A stretch of DNA of 64,000 nucleotides. Origin: Strigops habroptila (taxonomy: Eukaryota > Chordata > Aves > Psittaciformes > Psittacidae). Position numbers and translations under genes: made by a program. Shown piece by piece: positions 49,101-62,189 of this stretch. Position 1 is the stretch's first letter. Each line of letters starts with the position of its first letter. Location: NCBI RefSeq assembly GCF_004027225.2, contig NC_044279.2, forward strand, positions 50,678,744-50,742,743, in the 5' to 3' direction. The notes under the pieces are model-generated. The model was not told the origin of the DNA and ran no database searches. It saw only the letters and a program-made list of their open reading frames with translations.

Positions 49101-51568
49101 AATCTCTCAGTGTATGAACAGCAACTGCTAACTACTTTTATTAAAATGAGGGCATGTGCAATTTGTTATGAAATGCTTATCCTGCAGTGCTGTGTCATCT
49201 TTTGCTCCTGATATGCAGTGTATGCGTTTTTTTTCCCCTGAATAAATTGAGACTATGTATATTTAAGTCTGAACCTAAAATGGCTAAAAAGCATGCTGCA
49301 TTCAATAAGTATGATAAAGTAGGATCCTAAAAAGATCAGTAAGTATTTTGGTAACATTAGTGTCCTTGCTGACTCTTGGGACAGAGTGTGCCAGATACTT
49401 CCAAAGACCTAAATAAGTGTACTTAACCAATTTCAAGCCTCTTGCTACCAATAGGATTGTTTTTATGATTCAAAGATTTGTAATATCGTTTACTCAAAAT
49501 TCTGGCTTATGTTAAGTACACAGATCATTCTAAAAGTCTCATGTTTAAAAGGAAGGAAATAAAAATTGTGAAACTTCTGTAGCCTTTTGACCGTATCATC
49601 GGATCAAGCCTAGAAGGTGCTGAGCTGCTTGGTTCTGATCCAGTAAAACAATTAAGTGTATGCTTAATTTTGGCCTTGAAAGCTGTGCCATTGAAATCAA
49701 TTTATCTGATTATTTAATGGTTCTTACCAGTAAGAAACCAAATTTGTCTAGGCACAATGAGCTGGTATTTCCTGTTATAACATGTATTCAGAAATGCTAA
49801 CTAGCTGTGATTGTGCTTTGTTTGTTGAAAGCATTTAGTACTGGCAGTGCTAACACATGCCTCCTGTAGTGCTGTATCAGTGTGCTTCAGTCTTGTCTTT
49901 AGAAAAGCATCTTTAGAGCTGGAAGTGCATTTCTCACCAGCCATCTCTTTCTGCTAATTTTGAAATTCAATACAAGCCCTGGCTTCTCTTTTTGTCTAGA
50001 ATGTGGATATTTGTCCTTTTTTCTGATCTGAGGTTGGCACATTATTGCACAAATCTAAGCTGGAATCTGATACTATCACTATTTACTCATTGCTGTTGCT
50101 TCATGTGAACTTAAATTCAGGAGGGTCTGTAGTACGCAGTCTCCTTTTCAAATTGCTACTTAGCTAACACAGTCTTGGGTTTAGAAGTTTTCATTGGTTT
50201 TGGTTGCCTTATTCTTTCTTCAGTACACTTCAACAATGTCCATTTACTACAGTTGGTGCATCAAAAATTGATTTGAACATCAGATTTCCTTTTCTCTGGG
50301 TAATATTTTGGTTTTGTATGCTAGTCAGTTAATGCAGAAAGGGTTAGGGTGGAGTTCTGTTAAGTAACAGAAGAACTTCTTACGTCTGTACCACTCTTCC
50401 AACTGCAGCCTTCTAGTGCTAGAGAATCTTTAAGGCTTGGTGCAAGAAGGAAGTATTTAATTAGCTCTTTAAATCTAATATGGCTTTACTGATGCTGTGC
50501 ATAGCAGCAATCTGTTTCACTCTTCTGTCAATTACATGCCTTAATTTGTGAACAATGTACTTATCTTGCATATTTTATAACCAAAATACTTGTGTATATT
50601 AAAAGACAAGCATTAAGTTATTAACTCTGTGTCGTCTTGTTCCTTCCTGCCCAGCCCTTTCTTCTGTGTAAATACTGTGAATCTCTCCTCCCTTTTTTAC
50701 CTGTTAGTTTGCTTTCTTCATTTATCAGTTTCCAGTAAAAGGCACTTCCAGCTATGTACCGTATTGCCCTCGGCCTGCTTCTGCTCAGCTCTGATGAGGA
50801 GATAGCTAGAGGAAGGTTCGTGTAGATTTTCCTCTCATGCTGCTTGTTGCAAGAGAAGTGATTTCCCCACCTCTGGCTCATAGGCAAGGTGCTTTGCTTA
50901 GCTTGTGGCTTCAAGAAACTAAAAGGTGTTAAAAACTTAGACTAATAAGGAGAGCAAAGCAGGGTGTTACCTGTGACTCCCTTGGTTAGGAGGGATGTAT
51001 ATGGGCCTGTGGAGGTGGCTGGCTGCTGAACTGGCTGATTAGGGCTGAGGGGAGAGTAGATCACCATGCTCCAGAAAGCTGGTCTGTTCCCAGCTTCCAG
51101 CTACGAGCCTCTGTTTCTACAATAGGTAAGCAGGGGGCTTATTTGGCACTTACTCATCTAGTGTCTAGTAGATTATCTGCTGCTTTGTGCTTGTGCCTGA
51201 TCAGTTTGAATATTTCCGTGGCATTTATGTCTAAGCAATGCCTGGGGCAGGGTGGGGGGGGGACGGGACAGGACGACGATGACCTCAGACAGAATTCCTA
51301 AGGCTACTGACATGCTCATAGTTGAATCCTAATTACCAGAGTGCAATTCAGGATTTTGTTTAAACTCCATTATAATCAATGGGAAGACCCTCTTGCACTG
51401 CAATATAAGGTAATGTAACTCAGGACGAACAAAACTGTTGTTCAAATATAGCATAACTTGTTTACACACATTTTAGAACCACCCCCTGCTGCCTCCTCTC
51501 TGTTCATGCATTTGCCTTTAGTATTACTGGGTTTATAGAATAAGCCCTATTTTGCTGTCACACAACTG

Positions 51569-51594
<26 letters not shown>
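51569..51594. repeat. (CT)n microsatellite
   Basis: Twelve or so perfect CT units followed by GTGTG. Confidence 0.95.
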
Positions 51595-51599
<5 letters not shown>

Positions 51600-52937
51600 C
51601 AGTCTATGCTTCCTTTTGCTGTTGATTCCTACTCTCTTGTTTCCCTTCTATTCTGGGAATAAAGCTACAGAAATCCCCTGAAATGGGCACTTACTCCCTG
51701 TTGTCTGCATAGGAAACAATAAAAATGCATATATCAGATACCATTCTGGGGTTACAGAAGTAATTGCTGCTTTGCAAATGACAAGTTCTCAAAGCCCAGT
51801 TATCTTTTTCCATATCAAGACTAAAAACTCATGCTTAAATATCTACATGCTTCTTTCTTGTTTCTTTTAAATACATCCCCTGGGTGCTTTTTTCTCTCTT
51901 GACAAAAATACTGTCATTCACATCCTCGAAAAACTTCAGCCTTTCAGGTGAAAATCCTGCAGAGTGAAAATAAATTACTGGAGATTAAGGTTGTGAGGGA
52001 AGGGAGAGCATTAGTGCAGCTCCATATATAAAGAACATGCTGCACCTAAAGCTTGTTGAAAACAGGCCTTTATGTTTTTTTTCTTAGGCAGTTATTATAC
52101 TATGCCGTTGTGGATGGTAGGTGAAGGAGGAAGAAACAGAAAGGTGGAGCCATTATCAAACTCTTCTGCAACGTCACAAGGGTAGTGTTTGATACAGTCA
52201 GAGCAGAAATCGGACCTCTCTAGGTGATTTTCAGGACAGCAGATTAAACAAGATATTATCTCTTCTGTTATTAGTAAAGCTGATAGTTTAAAACCTGCAT
52301 TAGTAAGCATCCTCTGTCACACTGGAGTAAAAGGCATCTTTGTCATAAATTATGAGCAAGCAATGAAGCTGTAGCAGTAAAAAAACTTGAGCTGTATGTT
52401 TTGCTGGGTTGAGTTATATAATAGTCTTGAACTGAGAGTGTGAGAGGGTGAGAATGAAATTAAATGAGTCATTCTTAAAAATAGGATGTGGATCTGAATT
52501 ACATGTTGAGTGTGCTGGGCAGATGAGTAGAGGATGCAGTTTTCTGTGAGGAATAGACTGTGTCTGTACTATATAACTTTTGAACTCTATGTGAACTCAT
52601 AGTGATTAGGGGTAACTGGTGATTTTGGGCAGTTTAAAAACTACTTGGAAACTGAAATAGTCTGGGAATTGTGTGTACTGTTACAACTGCTGCTGTGGCG
52701 ACAAGAAAGACATCTGACTGGTCCAGTGATCGGTGTTTCCTCCTATGCAAGGAGATGAGGCAGAACACTTTTTCTTTATGTTGAATATCGTAAGTGGCAA
52801 GTGGGGAAGTGACTATATAAGCCAAGTGGATATAGCAAAAGTAAAAAGCAGCTATGCTGGTGTATATGCTAGAAATCATGAGCTCGACTTGGTTTGAAGA
52901 TGTAGCTAGTTAGAACGGTGTTTCTCTCATGGAGTAT

Positions 52938-52982
52938 GGGTTTCTCTCTAGGAGTTTCTTTCATGGGTTTCTCTCTAGGAGT
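52938..52982. repeat. Local duplication GGGTTTCTCTCTAGGAGT
   Basis: The 18-mer at 52938-52955 is repeated at 52965-52982. Each copy holds a CTCTCTAG|GAGT splice-acceptor-like core, so the candidate exon at 52979 has a duplicated acceptor. Confidence 0.85.
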
Positions 52983-53103
52983 ATCTGATGGTTCAGTTTA
53001 TAGGGTGAGGGAAGAAGCGATGACTTTTAATGATGATGAAGATGACAAGGAATCACAACCTCTGGCTATTACCGGAGACAGCATGCTTCAGCAAATGGGC
53101 TAG
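52979..53103 (+). CDS. Candidate terminal coding exon of the unidentified gene
   Basis: It follows GGTTTCTCTCTAG, a good acceptor. Read in phase 1 (G|GA), it gives GVSDGSVYRVREEA, an acidic cluster NDDEDDKESQ, and PLAITGDSMLQQMG before TAG at 53101-53103. The phase equals that of the donor at 42192. Joined with 26809-26863 and 41956-42192 it makes 417 nt, 138 residues plus stop, without a break. A canonical AATAAA lies at 53573, about 470 nt downstream. An internal donor, TATAGG|GTGAGG at 53005, would instead make a small internal exon (52979-53004) ending in phase 0. Homology is not recognised, so this is inference from signals, phase and composition. Confidence 0.4.
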
Positions 53104-53572
53104 AAGGCTTCTAATCTGACCCAGCACACCAAATTTTTAGGTTATGTTCCTAGGCTATTTAAGGCTGGAGCATGATGAGATTGAACAGAGTTCACCTGCT
53201 TGTCACTGTCATCCAGATGGCTTTAAAGAATTTTTTGACAAAACATTTTCATCAGCGTATTTACTAGTAACTATGTGGGATGGGTGAGTTTTCATAATCA
53301 GATCACATTGCTTTAGATAAAAAGCACCACGCATTATGGTGGTGCTGTGTGGGCATCTAAGTCCTATACTTGGTTTAGATATTGGAGGGGGGAAAAATAT
53401 CACATTTCTCTGAGCTTATTTTGCATCCTAATTGTGGGGATGGGTGACACTAGAGAGCAAGGCCTTTAGAAAACAAAACAAAAATCAGAGGATGTGCTGG
53501 TCACCGTGGAAACCAGGCTTTTGATGGAGAGGTTGTATATTTGGTAATACTTTTATACTGAGTTCTGATTAC

Positions 53573-53578
53573 AATAAA
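53573..53578 (+). promoter_or_regulatory. Candidate polyadenylation signal downstream of the candidate terminal exon
   Basis: AATAAA followed within 15-30 nt by a T-rich run and TTCTTCC. It is suitably placed for a 3' UTR of about 0.5 kb after the stop at 53103. AATAAA also occurs by chance in such AT-rich DNA. Confidence 0.35.
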
Positions 53579-54708
53579 GATCTATGTTATTTTTTCAAAT
53601 TCTTCCATTTCCTCTTCTGCTCTAAAGTTTACTTTTTAGATGATTAAAAAGGAGGAAACTGCAAAATATGGAGATTTGTCTAAGTACAATAAAATACTTA
53701 TTTCAGCAAAATAGTAACTTATTTTGCTGAAACAAGGTTTTTATGTAGGGCTAGAACATGCAAATGGAAGATGGAAGCTATAGCTAAGGAATTCAGTGCT
53801 TAACAACTCTTTGGACATGCACCAAGTTTAAAGGCCAATTACTTAAAAGAAAATGTGGAAAAATCTGTCAGTAAAGCACTGGCTAAAATTGAACATTTGT
53901 AGAAATAATGCTTCTGCATTTGTAAACATCCAGATATCCAGTACAGCATTTCATGATCTCAGTGAAGTTATTCATGCATGTCTGCACACTTTGGGCTCCT
54001 AGTCCAGAAACACGATCTTTGTATAGCTTACCAAGCCTGAATTTTGTAGCTAGGCATTTTTATTAGAAACATTATTGAAACTGTCAGTCAAAGTTTTTCT
54101 GAACTCAGGTACAAGAATTTGGCAGTAAATATTTGGAAGCTGCGCCAGAACAACCATCAATGGCTGAATAAAAATGGCTTTAAGTAAAAATCTCAGGATT
54201 GACTGATGTAAGCTTCAGTGAAACAGCTTCTGAGACACTTCAGAATAACATCAGATAACCTTATCTTCACAGAAGTGGGCCCTCAAAATTCTCATTTAAT
54301 GGCCTGATGTATATCGGAGAACTGATATAGGACTGAGGTAGCTTCAGTGCGTATTTTAGGATGCAGTCTTTCCATTGTCTGCCAGGTTCATGAGCACAGC
54401 AATACTGCTCTTGGATCACAAACACAGGGTTGGCTCTTATTTAGAGCAACTTACTAACTGAACATTAAAGTAATAGTAAATCCAATGCTGAAAAAATGTA
54501 AATGTAAATTTTAATGAATGTAAACTTGACTGGTAGAACACATACTTTTTTTTAAAACGTGGATTTTTTTATTATCAATTATCATCAATATTTATTCCTT
54601 ATCCACATGTATTAAATTTATATCATAGTATAATTCTAATATGATACTTTTTAATATAGAATTTCCTGATCATGTGATAGTACTGCCAATTGGAATTGTA
54701 TCGGACAG

Positions 54709-54872
54709 TGACACCATCTTCTTTCAGTCCTTCCTGTGTGCATTCGAAGTCTCATCTTCCTTCTTTAGCTGTGAGAAGTACTGTAGGATATTGCCACCCT
54801 ATTCTTTCAAAATTGACAGGGTCTATTGAGGTTCTACTGAATAAGTTGCCTCCTGTGACCTCTAGCTCAAGA
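54709..54872 (+). CDS. Weak candidate exon (Ser-rich frame) after 42192
   Basis: An AG at 54708 followed by a frame that, in phase 1, reads VTPSSFSPSCVHSKSHLPSL and on to KLPPVTSSSR. Its Ser/Pro-rich content resembles the end of the 41956 exon. The acceptor lacks a pyrimidine tract; a much better acceptor at 54727 (ATCTTCTTTCAG) has the wrong phase for 42192. Possible donors at 54831 and 54873 are weak, and both leave phase 0, which suits 62011. It could be an alternative to the exon at 52979, or chance. Confidence 0.22.
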
Positions 54873-57800
54873 GTAATCAAACATATTCTTAATTTTTTAT
54901 TGATACAATCCTTTCTTTAGTGGAAGACTATAGTACCTGGTTTCATAATTCTTTAAATATCTGTATGAGTCTCAGGCACATACAGAGGAGGGTTTGGCTC
55001 AGAGAAAAGAGCTTCATTTATTTGTTTACAGGCATACTGTTTAAAATTCTCTTTGGCAAATGAAGGGACATGACATAGAGTGTGGTAGGACTTAAAGTAT
55101 TATATTCTTAACATTGTTTTACACTGATTTAGTTTTCATTATGAAGAAACTTAAAGATGCTTTATACTTCAAGCATGTCAGTTGTCTAGAAATTGTTTGC
55201 ATGCATGATTATTTGAAGATTTTGATATTTCATTTAAAAAATTGTTTATACCTGTTTCAACAACCATGTGATAAACATTGATTTCACTCTGCAGGTCCTG
55301 TGCATGGCTGTCTTTAAAAAAATACACACACACATCCCTTAAGCTCTATATATACTAGTTATCTTTACAAAAGTATTTGTTTTATTGCAATTAAGGCACT
55401 TATTTTTGTGTTAAATTCCTCTCTTTCAGTCTGTTCCTTCATTATACAAAGTAAAGATGATCTTTCTTTTACAGTGCATTTACTGAACAAATTCAGGTTT
55501 TTTCTATGATCATGCCAAATGCATTGACTTAAAAAGCTGGGCTATCTTTCTGTATTAATATGTCTTTATGCAGAGCACATTGCGAATGTGTTAGTCAAAC
55601 CAGTCTGAAAATACTAATATTTGATTATTCATCTTTACATTATTTAAAGTTATTAGAATAGTTGTTGTTTGTTTTTTTTAACCAAATTAAAACATAAGCA
55701 TATTTGAATTCTAGACCTCATGTTCAGTCCTTTGAAGAGGCCCTTAGTTTTCTTAGATAAGTAAGCCAATTAAACAAACTGCTGAGACCATCATGGATGA
55801 TCTAGCAAAATATTTTAGCAAATGTCTAGGTTTTAGCATCTGAATTATCTTTTCACTTCAGTGGTGCTTTCTTGTGCTTTAGGATTAATGTTAAAATGTT
55901 TTGGTCAATTAGGTCTTGAATGCTTAGTATCTTGGTTGGTGCCTCTCCAATGAGAGCATTTAGTTCTCTGTGCACATGATCTCTGATTGGAACTTTGCTA
56001 GTTGCAGGGAAACTTGTCAGTAGGAAACTTCTGGGAGGTTTTACTTATGAAAACTGTTTTGGCAGCTTGAGCAATAAAAGAATTTGGTCTGCATTGAAAT
56101 AGAAACAAAGTCCTTTACTGATGCTACAAATTTTTGCCCAGAGGTTGGACTTAACGGTCTCAAAAGGCATTTATTATTAAGAAACTTTGATATTCTGTAA
56201 TAATGGGTACCTGCAGAAACACTTGCAGGTATTCAAAAATCTTGAATCATAGAATGGTTTGGGTTGGAAGGAACCTTAAAGATCATCTAGTTCCAACCCC
56301 CTTGCCATGGACAGGGAAGTCTTCTGGTGATTGACTTCCACTCTCAGACTTCAGAAGGTTTTTCCTCTTCATTTTATTCAATAAGCAACTTGCAGTTGAG
56401 AAACTCTCCTGCTTTACTCCACTGTGCGTGAAGGGAGGTGTGCTGAGGAAATTGGTCTAACTTCTCCAAACTTTGATTCAGTGGGATAACTGGAACGCTC
56501 CTTTTGCATGCAAGACCTGTCCCCTGCATTTTTATTCTGCAGTGTGGTTGATCCCTGTAGAGGCTGAAAGCAAATCAGGCTGAAATGACAAATATTCCTA
56601 ATGGTTTGTTATTTATGAAAAACAGGATGGTCCTGAGGGCACTGCAAGTACCTGAAAAGCTACCTAAGGTTGGAGAAACTTAGAAGAGAGCATGATAACA
56701 CTATGTGATCAGAGGAACTGCAGGGGCAAGAGATCCTCACTCCTGTGCTTTTGTATTCCAGAGTCTGGGGATACAAAAGAGAGACCTGGAAAACAGTAGC
56801 CCCAGTTGTTGAAGAGGAACATGAAACCAGGAGTGGCTTTCCTGCTTCTTAAGAAAGCAGATAAGAGAAGCAACAGAAAGGCAGGAGACTTGAGTAAATG
56901 CAGGTACAAAGGAAGGATCTGTCATCTTATAAAACAGGTTTTGGTTCTTTTGTTCTCTGCAACTTTGTCATCAGGAACAAGCCTTTGGCTCTGACAGAAT
57001 AAATTTGTGCTGCTTTCACCTTTTCAATCTTGTTATTAAAAATAAATCCCAATGAAGCTGGCAAACTTAATGTACGTTACTCTTCCAATTACAGTGAGTA
57101 TGTATAGGCAGCCACTTGGGAGGTGTAAGGGAAGGGGATGGATGCCTGCTGCCAAGCTGCAAGGGCACTTTAAGGACTGGCACCATGAGAGGCCAAGTTA
57201 CAGGGAGAAACTTTCTTGTCTTACATAGATTAGCATATCCTCACAAGAAGAAGTGGTGAGGGGAAAAAGCTCAATCCTTGGCTACCACATGTTGTGTTTG
57301 AATAAGGTGCTATAGAAGCTGAAATGGCTTCACTTCCATGCTCGTCTGTTGAGAGGCTTTGATTTTTGCACTGAGACACTTCTGCTGCCCTGCCACTGGC
57401 GTTGCAGTCTCTTCAGTGGGATTTGTGGTCTGCAGCCCTTGTCCCTGAGAAAGTGCTGCTGCCTCAGCAGAGCATCTGCCTAGACAGAGATGGCAGAAAC
57501 ATGCCGTTCAGCATGAGCATGTGGAAGGGGGAGAACAGCTCAGCTGAACCAAAGATGAGATCATGGGCATTGGGTTCAGCCTGCCTCTGTCCCATGGGGG
57601 AGCCCATGTGTAAGGATAAGGATCTTCTGCCCTGAAGTGGGGCAGCTGGAGGACATCAGGGCAGCCCTGGTCATAACGCATCTCTGTGGGAACAGGGATA
57701 GGGGCAGGCTGAGGCCAGGCTGGGATGTCAGCCCATAGTGATGACAGGATCAGGCCCGGTGAGGGCCATCTATAGGCTGATGGCCTGGCCCACCTTTGGC

Positions 57801-60800
57801 CCCTCTGTGACCCTCATGGTGGTTGTCTCCCAGTCACTTTCCTCACTGACCTAACTTGATGCCGGAGGGTGGTTTTGTAATTGCTTTAGTCAAATTTGGG
57901 CTGGAATCAGAAAATGGAGGTGTTTCATCTAGTCAGGAATTTATCACCTGAGCTAGCACCCCTAAAGGGGAAAACGGTGATAAATGGGAAGACACAGGGG
58001 AGCAAAATCCATCTTGCTTTCCTCTAGCCCGCTGCGTAGCAGCAGCGATCAGGTCAGCATGACCCCATGTCATCCTGGGGACAAGTAAAAGTGTGAATGT
58101 AAGCTGATTTTCTGACTTTTCTAACAAAATCTTCCTTTTTGACCCTCGGGCAATAAAGTGGCTGAAACATGAGGGAGGAAGGTGAAAGGAAAAAGAGTTT
58201 TACAGTGAAGTTGATATTAATCATTTGTTTGATTTATTGTCTGCATGCCATAGATTATTTTAGCCAATTGATCAATTTCGTTTGATTTTCCATATGTATA
58301 GGTGAAACATCTTTTTTTCTGGCTTATCATTACTTCTTACTAAACAGCTACTTATGGTGAACATTTTTCCTTAAATCAATCACTTCCTGATCATCTTTGT
58401 TTAGTGTGGAAATGGCCATCAATCTGAATAACAAAACAATTACTTCTCCCAGGGCCACACTAACATTTCAAATCCACAACCGTTAAGTGTAAACATGAGG
58501 CAAAACAGCAACATTAGAAAATGGTTGTTCTGAATCTGTGGCTTTAGGAAGCATGGAGCATGTCAAAAAGTCAGGCTGGGGAACCTGTTGGTTTAAGGAG
58601 CCTTTTTCAGGGTAAGACAGGAAAAGAGAACCAGACCGTGTCTGGGTAGGACACTTCTCCCTGCATTCAGGAGTGTCTTCAAATTGTGTTTTACTTCAGA
58701 TGATAATAGTATTTAAGCTGAAAAAAATGTAACTGTAAATGGCAGCTACTACTTCCGAGTGTGTACTGGTCATTAATCAGTCTTTTGGTGGTATTGGGGA
58801 AGCTGAGGGTGGATCACAATAGGCACAGTGGTTTGGTTTGATTTGCATTGTATTTCTAGCCTCTCTTTGGCCAGTTATCTCCTGCATTTTGCACAGGACA
58901 TTCCCCCCACAGCGTGCCCATGGGGAGCCGCAGAGGGATCATTGTGACATATCATTGGTGCCTGCTGGACACTGCTGCTTGCATGATGCTTTAGCAGCAG
59001 AGTAATCAGCTGCTAAAGATTGCTGGCCTAAGTTAGCAATCTTTCCACCCAGTCTTAGTTTCACGTAATAGCAGCAGTTATCAAATCTTTAAGTAACATA
59101 ACAGCATTTTCCACCACGGATATTCATGCCCCATGAATCTTCTTTTCTTGCATATGATTTATTGGTCTTTCAGGCAACTTACTTAAGACCTAAAGCAACA
59201 TTAATTCCAGATGTCAGTATCAATTCTTTAGAGTCAGCTACAGGAGCTGTTGGGCTACATCTGGATTTTCTTCCTGACTCTTTCTGCTGAACTGTGTAGG
59301 ACTTTGTACTTTTACTGTCTTTCAGAGATGATGATGTCTTTCAGACATCAGTGTGCAGCTGTCTTCCATTTGACATTGCCAGCAAGTGTCCAAGACTGAA
59401 CTGCTTCCTTTTCCTCACTGCAAATGAGAAGGCACTCTAGATTACATGAAATATTTTAAAATTAAACGTAACACCAGTTACAATCAAAATAATAAATTAT
59501 AGGCTCACCACTAGCAGGGATTTGGATGGGGGAGGGTGGAATGGGAACTAAAACAGAGAATACAGGTCAAATTTAGTAAATAATCTTATTCAAGGAGAAC
59601 TGTTACAATGTCAGTGCCTTTTTGCTTTTGAATTTTTCAGACTGGGTTGTTTGACTTGAGAAACGCTGGTATTTCCCAAGATCTTGATATTTTGGGTGCT
59701 TTTTTCGCTAGGTTAAAATTTTAGACATGTGGCAGAACTCACCAAACTTCCTCAACCGGTCCTGTGCATTTGAGCAGCAGCTCTATGATTACGTGCAGGA
59801 CCTACTGCACTGCATATTTGGATTCTTGGTGTCCTGAGGTTATTAATTTCCCACCAGGCTCCCAGGGTAGGTGCTGAAGCTGTGTGGGCAGAGCACAGTG
59901 TTATATTACAGACATCATTTTTCAAGGTCTCTCTTCCAAAAATACATTTTGAAAATTTGAAACCCAGTTGTCAGCTGAAGAAACGGTTGTGTTGACATTT
60001 TTAGGCTCTTGCCTTTTTGTGACTTTCTACACTGGAGAATCAACAATGGTCTAAAAATATTAAATTGTGGTTTTTAGTTCACACATTTTTATGTGTCACT
60101 GTAGTATATAGAGGGATGGTCATCAGTAAACACCCACAAAATACTGAGTTCATCACAAACAGATACTCATGTTATTACATTTTGTCCATTATATTAGGTT
60201 TTAAGTGTCATATTATACCATTTATTTCTTGGTTGAGAGCCAGTTCTTTTGAGCTTTTTGCAAAAGATCTTTTAAAGGGGATGTGAGCTACTATTAAAAG
60301 GTTGTTTTGAAATACTGTTGTCAGTGGCTGTCAGTATTTATGAATGTGGCCTGGAGTGATGCATTTGTAAGTACAGTTCCAACCATACCAACCACTTCAG
60401 GATTTCTTTTCATTTCCTCTTGCTTTTGGTAGAGATCCAGAAAAATGAGTAAGAGTGACATTTCTGGAATTTCTGTTGCTTATATTACAATTCTATTAAA
60501 AGTTGTAAAGCTCAAGTAAATAATGAGTCTTTGTGCTCAATTTATGTCTGTTGCATTCCTAACGTTTCAAAGGTTGAATGTCCAAAAATAGAGCCGGTTT
60601 AAATGGTTTGTGCTTCTGAATGAGCTGACATAATGGACCAACTAAATAGGTAGTAAGTTAAGTAAAAAACCAGCTTCCCTTTCTAGGAAAATACCTAAAA
60701 ATAATCCTATTACTTACGATGCCCTTGAAATATTTTTATAGAAGAAAAACTCCTTTAAACTTTGATAAAGGACTAGGACATGGGGAATTCGTCCCAGCCT

Positions 60801-62010
60801 TGGTAGGTGTGGTGGTATTTAGAAGGTTGTCATTAGATGGGGTCACTTTCCAGAGTCTGATCAGCTACATTTTGGAAATTCTTGGTATGGGGCCTTCTAT
60901 ATGAGTCCTTGCTGGGAGAACACAAGCTAAAATTCTGTTCTTTTCTTGATTCTGCCTGAAATACCAGTTAAAGATGTTCAGGCTCTTTGATTATGATGTA
61001 TGTATGTTCATCAGTGGTTATGATTATGGTTGTTATTAGTGGCTGCTATTATCAATGTTGCTGCTGTTTTGTTTCTATTTGAAAGATTTCTTTGGTTGGG
61101 TTGCTTTTAGAGTTCATCTTGTTCAGTGTCTCAATGAAAACAGGGACAGCTTAGACCAGTTTCGATTTTGATTAGTTCAAATTAGATTCATATCCTTTAA
61201 TTACAGGAATTGGTAAACCTCAAATCAAGAGTTAATAAAACACTTTGTCTCTTCACAGAGATGATGCATTCTTAGTTACTGTGTTTTATTTTAAATTATT
61301 CTTTATCTAAATCTCTTAAAAGTTAGCAGTGAAGGTGTCAAGTGTTTACATGCTCAGCAACACTGTCTACAATTGCAAACTCTCAAGTGTTTGTCACACA
61401 TGCGCATGTGTGCACATTCGTCTCCTAATTGATAACGTTTTTGTGTTTGCTTCATCATGTCTGATCCCAATGGACCTGCTCTCCAAATTTGAATAGTCTG
61501 CCCTTGGCATCTAATGCTCTCTTCAGTATCCCTGTGCTAATGTTAATACTTTCTTTGCAATTCCGCTCACCATCTAGTTGCAAACAGCACTAGAAATAGG
61601 GCTGTATGCAGCTGTGAAATGGTATCACAGAACCGGTGGTGCACTGGTTACAGGGCACAATTTATTAGGTGATATTCTGTTGGGGCCATTCTGATGTATC
61701 TACCCATGCTGGGTCCTTCCTCTCTGCTTCAGCATTAACTTTAGTTCATGTTTCTGCTTTCATGAAGATGAATAATGATTAGCGTATGATCACCTCCGAT
61801 TTGACTAATAGTCTGGCGCAGCTCTAAGCCACCTGCTTTAACAGTGGACTGGAAAGCTTTTGTGTGTGGGAGTATCTGGGGGCATGTCTGTTCCTGGCAT
61901 CTGGCCCTATGCTTTCTAGGTGGCATTTTTCTCCTGATTCATCTTAGGAGCTCAGTATCACAGCCTCTACCTGCTGTGTGACCTGATGTAACATGCTTGT
62001 CTCCTTGCAG
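54873..62010. other. Gene-poor stretch
   Basis: 7 kb without recognised genes. It contains a short CR1 end at 56245 and a relatively GC-rich part around 57.1-58.1 kb with a 77-codon open frame that lacks homology. Confidence 0.55.
56245..56315 (-). mobile_element. Very short CR1 LINE 3' end, minus strand
   Basis: AATCATAGAATGGTTTGGGT, TGGAAGGAACC and ATCATCTAGTTCCAACCCCC mark the reverse complement of the last ~70 nt of a CR1 element. It is well preserved, so a fairly young insertion. Confidence 0.9.
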
Positions 62011-62064
62011 GTAAAAACATCCTACTCTGCTTTGGTCCGCAATCGAAAATTTAAAAGGGGATCA
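62011..62064 (+). CDS. Weak candidate small exon (18 codons, phase 0)
   Basis: Strong acceptor GTCTCCTTGCAG at 62010 and a good donor, ATCA|GTATGT, at 62065 bound a 54-nt segment encoding VKTSYSALVRNRKFKRGS. Only phase 0 is open. It could follow the donor at 53005 or one of those near 54.8 kb, all of which leave phase 0. If the transcript belongs to ANO4, this may be one of its upstream exons. Support is limited to splice signals and the basic peptide. Confidence 0.28.
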
Positions 62065-62189
62065 GTATGTGAAGAAAATATTTTATTACTTTTTTTTTCT
62101 TACATGCTTCACTGAAAGTTTGTCATGTTCATTCAGTGCAGCACACTGTTATCATCTCCAAATCTTCACCAACTTTTGCATCTTGACAG

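Larger units (their letters stand above)
42193..52978. other. Gene-poor stretch with one CR1 copy
   Basis: Mostly AT-rich DNA without recognised genes. Contains the A-rich tract at 43883, a CR1 at 45819 and a CT microsatellite at 51569. It would be an intron of the candidate transcript. Confidence 0.55.

Noticed and set aside
57402-57635. 77-codon frame after a GTTGCAG acceptor-like site
   Set aside because: Local GC content is higher, which lengthens open frames; no donor or partner exon is evident and no homology is recognised.
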